64,000 nucleotides of DNA, from assembly GCA_027946365.1 (NCBI GenBank), contig JAPEUQ010000019.1, positions 558,001 to 622,000 of the forward strand, read 5' to 3'. Numbering within the stretch: the first letter of the stretch is position 1; each line of letters begins with the position of its first letter. Shown here one piece after another: positions 60,873 to 64,000 of this stretch. The DNA is from Kalmusia sp. IMI 367209 (lineage: Eukaryota; Ascomycota; Dothideomycetes; Pleosporales; Didymosphaeriaceae). Under the pieces are notes generated by a model, which worked only from the letters and a program-made list of their open reading frames with translations, was not told the DNA's origin and made no database searches. The position numbers were made by a program, and so were the translations under genes.

Positions 60873-61515
60873 TTACAAAGCGAAGATGGCCATGAGGCCA
60901 GCAAGACCAGCACCGGCAATCTTAACGGCGTTGGCGTTGGCGGCACCAGGGGTCTCGCTGGTCTGGGCAGCAGTTCCAGTGGGGGAGCCGGAAGAACCAC
61001 CGGACGAGGTAGCAGACTCGGCGCCAGAGCGCGCGGAAGAGGCAGCTATTTGCTATAGTTAGCTCTCATCAATTGAGCCAGAGAGTGTACGCACCTGAGG
61101 AGACGGCGCCGCTAGCAGCACTGGCAGCGCTAGAAGCAGCGCCAGAAGCAGCGCTGGCGGCCGAGGAAGCTACAGCACCAGCAGCACCCTGGAAGTTGGT
61201 CTGAGTGCTGGGGAAGAGGCTGGCGAAGCAGTCGGCCTGACACTTGGCATATGCCTGAGTATCGGAAGGGCTGCCATCGCCTTGATCGCACTTCGCAGCG
61301 CACTCGTTGGTCTCGGCGGCCTGGGAGGAGTTGGGACGAGCAATCCCCTGGCAGGCCGCTTGGCAGGTAACATCACCAGCATCACAGTTGAGGATGCAGC
61401 TGACCTGCGGGGTAAGACTGGGCGAGGCGGTGGGAGCGCTGGTAATGGAAGCGGTATCCTGGGGCAGGGCGAGGACGCCGGCAGCGAAAGCGAGGATGGC
61501 AACGGAGTACTTCAT
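60873..61515 (-). CDS. secreted Cys-rich, Ala/Ser-rich GPI-type protein
   Basis: Two exons, 61515-61095 and 61045-60873, 197 aa, in phase. The signal peptide is MKYSVAILAFAAGVLA. The mature part has eight Cys in two regular blocks (CILNCDAGDVTCQAAC and CAAKCDQG...CQADC), each with CxxxC spacing, as in small secreted fungal wall proteins. A low-complexity Ala/Ser stretch follows (SAASAASGAASSAASAAS). The C-terminus NANAVKIAGAGLAGLMAIFAL fits a GPI-anchor signal. No named family is recognised with confidence. It is likely exposed at the cell surface. Confidence 0.82.
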
Positions 61516-62150
61516 GGTGATTTTGTTTTGGATGATCGTTACGGCGAGAGGATTGGTAGTACAGGGACGAAACGTCGAGATGCTGTATTAATTAAATAAA
61601 GAGTAGGTTGCAAGCGAGCGTATGAATTATTAGGAGCAAACGTCAAAAGCGAGTGTATTGAAGAATGTTGGAAGGGAAAGTTTCGCAGAGGCAGGGTGGG
61701 CTTAATATTGGCTTGCTCAGGAGGCGCTCATCTTCTGACCAGCTGGATGAGGTAACCTCTCAGGGAATGGTTGTTTGTCGTGGCGTCATTAGCTCTGCTT
61801 GGTTTCATGCACTCCGGGTTTGCAGCCAATATTGATGATGGGAGCTGCCTTGCATCCCGAGCCATTCTTGGGCAGGTGCGTATCCCTCGCGATGCTGTGA
61901 TTGGTGCCAGCGAAGCCACCCATACACGCTCTCCTTGTTCGGGGTAATTTTACACGCAATAAGCCCGCTCGGCTTCAGACTCTGCGGGCCGAGCACTCTA
62001 CCTGGTTATTGCCATCGTGGGGACGCACGGATCCACCCTCCCGATTGGCCCGACCTGCATCACATGTGCACGCGTTTTGTTTCCATCACCTAGCCACCGA
62101 CTCGTCGCGCGACGCGCACCCATCGCAGCCGTCAGAACAGTCACGACGGC
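61516..62150. other. divergent promoter region, GPI-type gene / MPH1
   Basis: 635 bp between divergent starts. A TTAATTAAATAAAG stretch at about 61585-61600 lies about 80 bp upstream of the GPI-type gene and is the only AT element noticed. No gene seen. Confidence 0.4.
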
Positions 62151-64000
62151 ATGGACAGCGACGATTTTGGCGACGATTTTGACGATACAGCATTCCTAGA
62201 GGCCGCGACCCAAGCTGAAAAAGAAAATACGCCGGCATTCCAGGCGTCGCCACGGCCGCTCAAACGGCGGAAGCTCGATGATCGAAATGAAAGGACCCGG
62301 CAAACACCGCCAAGGAAACAGCAATCTCGAAATCGCCGCCCACGTCCTTTCGTGAGCTCTGGTGAGGATAGTGATGGCGACGATAGTGACGAATATGCAC
62401 CAATAGCCGCCCGCCAGAATAGTATCTCCACTGAATGTGATGAAGACGATATACCCACTGCAGCAACATCCGTGGGCTCCACAAGTCGAAAGAAGCGGGC
62501 GCGATCGAGGAAGCAGGACGATGAGGACGGACGCGAGAGCGAGTCACCCCGAAAAGAAGGCATAGCGGAAAAGCGGCAAAACAGGATTCATCGGCCCTCT
62601 GCTGTTCAAGACTTGCCGGATGTCTTCTTGACGCAGCTACCACAGTCGCCATCTCCGCCTTGGAAGCCACGAGGCGCGATATGGCAAAAGTCAGCGACGA
62701 GCATAGGTGTGCATAAACCAGTTCGGCTCGATGCCATGAAAAGAATGGCATTGCCTGGCAGGCAATCAATATCTTCAGGGCCTGTGTCACAAGCCTCCAG
62801 GTTGTCAGACTCAAATTCGCCTGAGAAGATGGTAGATTCACCCAAACTTCCCATGATGAATATGACCTCTATGCCTTATGATGCTATAGAGGAATTGGCC
62901 GATCTACCATCAGATGCATTTGCGTCTTCTTCGTCTTCGCCTCAGAAGCACGACGATGTCGTGCTGGTCTCAGAGAGGCATCCTAGGGTCGTAGCACCGC
63001 AGACAGGGCTTAGGCAGACTACGCTATTTGGCCGTACTACCGTCAATGGCAATATACCGCAGTCGCAAGTTAACAAGCGGTACAACTTCGTCGTCGATCA
63101 AAAAGAAGAACCGCCTACGCATCACAAACTGGATCCGGAAGCAATCAAGACCTGGGTTTACCCCACGAATCTAGGCACCATTCGAGACTATCAGTTCAAC
63201 ATAGTTGCCCGTGGGCTCTTCCACAATCTTTTGGTGGCCCTTCCGACTGGCCTAGGGAAAACCTTCATCGCAGCCACCATCATGTTGAATTTTTTTCGGT
63301 GGACGACCGATGCACAAATCGTATTTGTAGCGCCTACGAAACCTCTTGTCGCTCAGCAAATTGATGCCTGCTTTCACATATGCGGCATACCCCGCTCGGA
63401 AACCACCATGCTAATCGGTGGTGTTGCGCCAGCACTTCGAGCCGAAGAATGGGCGACCAAAAGAGTTTTCTTCATGACTCCCCAGACGCTGGTGATAGAC
63501 CTCAAGAATGGCTATGCAGATCCTAAAAGGATTGCATTACTAGTTGTCGATGAAGCGCATCGCGCGACTGGAGGATATGCTTACGTGGAGGTTGTAAGCT
63601 TCCTGCGCCGTTTTAACAGCAGCTTCCGTGTCCTTGCTCTTACGGCTACACCAGGTGCCGACGTCGAAGCTGTGCAAAAGGTCATCGACGGATTGGATAT
63701 TTCACGTGTGGAGATCCGGACCGAACGTTCTATGGATATCAGCAAATATATACACCATCGAAGGGTCGAGAAGCATGTGTTCAGCAACAGTGATGAGATG
63801 CAGATGTGCATGGATCTGTACAAGCAAGCACTGCAACCCACTGTCAACAAACTGGCGGGTCTGAACGCATTTTACTCCAATGACCCCCTAGATCTCACTC
63901 CGTTTGGGGTCATGAATGCTCGCAAGCGGTGGATGCAAGAAGCTGGACAACGGGCAAATCCTGCGCAAAAGGGTATGGTAAACGGTATATTTACTATTCT
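62151..64000 (+). CDS. MPH1: ATP-dependent 3'-5' DNA helicase MPH1 (FANCM), 5' part
   Basis: FANCM/Hef-family helicase that unwinds D-loops and restarts stalled forks. The open frame runs without intron from ATG 62151 to the window edge, about 616 codons, so the C-terminal half is missing. The start [25 protein letters not shown] is characteristic of the fungal family. About 310 disordered, charged residues follow. Then come [12 protein letters not shown], Walker [13 protein letters not shown], motif Ia [12 protein letters not shown], the DEAH box in [14 protein letters not shown] and motif [11 protein letters not shown]. After that the start of the insert region ([13 protein letters not shown]) is seen. 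Full-length relatives have about 1000-1200 residues. Confidence 0.95.
   Translation, partial: MDSDDFGDDFDDTAFLEAATQAEKENTPAFQASPRPLKRRKLDDRNERTRQTPPRKQQSRNRRPRPFVSSGEDSDGDDSDEYAPIAARQNSISTECDEDDIPTAATSVGSTSRKKRARSRKQDDEDGRESESPRKEGIAEKRQNRIHRPSAVQDLPDVFLTQLPQSPSPPWKPRGAIWQKSATSIGVHKPVRLDAMKRMALPGRQSISSGPVSQASRLSDSNSPEKMVDSPKLPMMNMTSMPYDAIEELADLPSDAFASSSSSPQKHDDVVLVSERHPRVVAPQTGLRQTTLFGRTTVNGNIPQSQVNKRYNFVVDQKEEPPTHHKLDPEAIKTWVYPTNLGTIRDYQFNIVARGLFHNLLVALPTGLGKTFIAATIMLNFFRWTTDAQIVFVAPTKPLVAQQIDACFHICGIPRSETTMLIGGVAPALRAEEWATKRVFFMTPQTLVIDLKNGYADPKRIALLVVDEAHRATGGYAYVEVVSFLRRFNSSFRVLALTATPGADVEAVQKVIDGLDISRVEIRTERSMDISKYIHHRRVEKHVFSNSDEMQMCMDLYKQALQPTVNKLAGLNAFYSNDPLDLTPFGVMNARKRWMQEAGQRANPAQKGMVNGIFTI

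Overview
The window reads as chromosomal DNA of a filamentous ascomycete (Pezizomycotina, probably Dothideomycetes; the class is inference). Most genes are broken by short GT-AG introns, mostly about 44-75 nt. The products include fungus-specific families (HET, DUF1996, DUF7707, fungal rhodopsin-domain proteins, Fungal_trans_2 factors), and there are no bacterial-style operons. I support 22 protein-coding genes, the last cut by the window edge, plus one probable gene fragment. Exon joins were worked out by hand from splice motifs, reading phase and family knowledge. For every complete gene except the YPT35-like one the exon lengths sum to a multiple of three.

Layout, left to right. 0.5-9 kb: acetyl-CoA acetyltransferase (-), the U5 snRNP GTPase Snu114 (+) and a 1050-residue MLH2-type MutL homologue (-). 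9.5-16 kb: an Ada-like methylphosphotriester protein with an AraC helix-turn-helix (+), a ZIP zinc transporter (-) and a Fungal_trans_2 regulator (+). 16.7-22.2 kb: a ChaC-type gamma-glutamylcyclotransferase with a 5-nt microexon (-), COQ6 (-) and a serine-rich unknown protein (+). 23.5-28.4 kb: a cysteine-rich GPI-type surface protein (-), a YPT35-like PX protein whose exons carry a one-base frame conflict (+), and a SAS4-domain protein (+). 28.4-33 kb is a gene-poor block with degenerate repeats. 33-45.5 kb is accessory in character: a secreted DUF1996 protein with a GC-AG intron, a dicarboxylate/sulfite-type (TDT) transporter, an intact HET-domain protein, a 153-bp trinucleotide microsatellite beside a HET-like remnant, and a seven-helix rhodopsin-domain protein. 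46-57.8 kb is housekeeping again: alanyl-tRNA synthetase with an apparent alternative mitochondrial start (-), a conserved unknown nuclear-looking protein (+), a small Rcr-like membrane protein (-) and the BAH/PHD/SANT chromatin regulator Snt2 (-). The last part holds a 3-kb gene-free stretch, a second cysteine-rich GPI-type protein (-) and the 5' part of the FANCM-family helicase MPH1 (+).

Recurring functions are DNA repair (MLH2, Ada-like, MPH1), chromatin (SAS4, Snt2), core RNA and translation (Snu114, AlaRS) and cell surface or transport. MLH2 and the Ada-like gene share a divergent promoter. I saw no rRNA, tRNA, CRISPR array or intact transposon. I did not find a clearly new multi-gene system. 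The most unusual signals are the 5-nt microexon, the dual-start AlaRS, the YPT35 frame conflict, the repeat-filled desert and the HET remnant next to the compound microsatellite.
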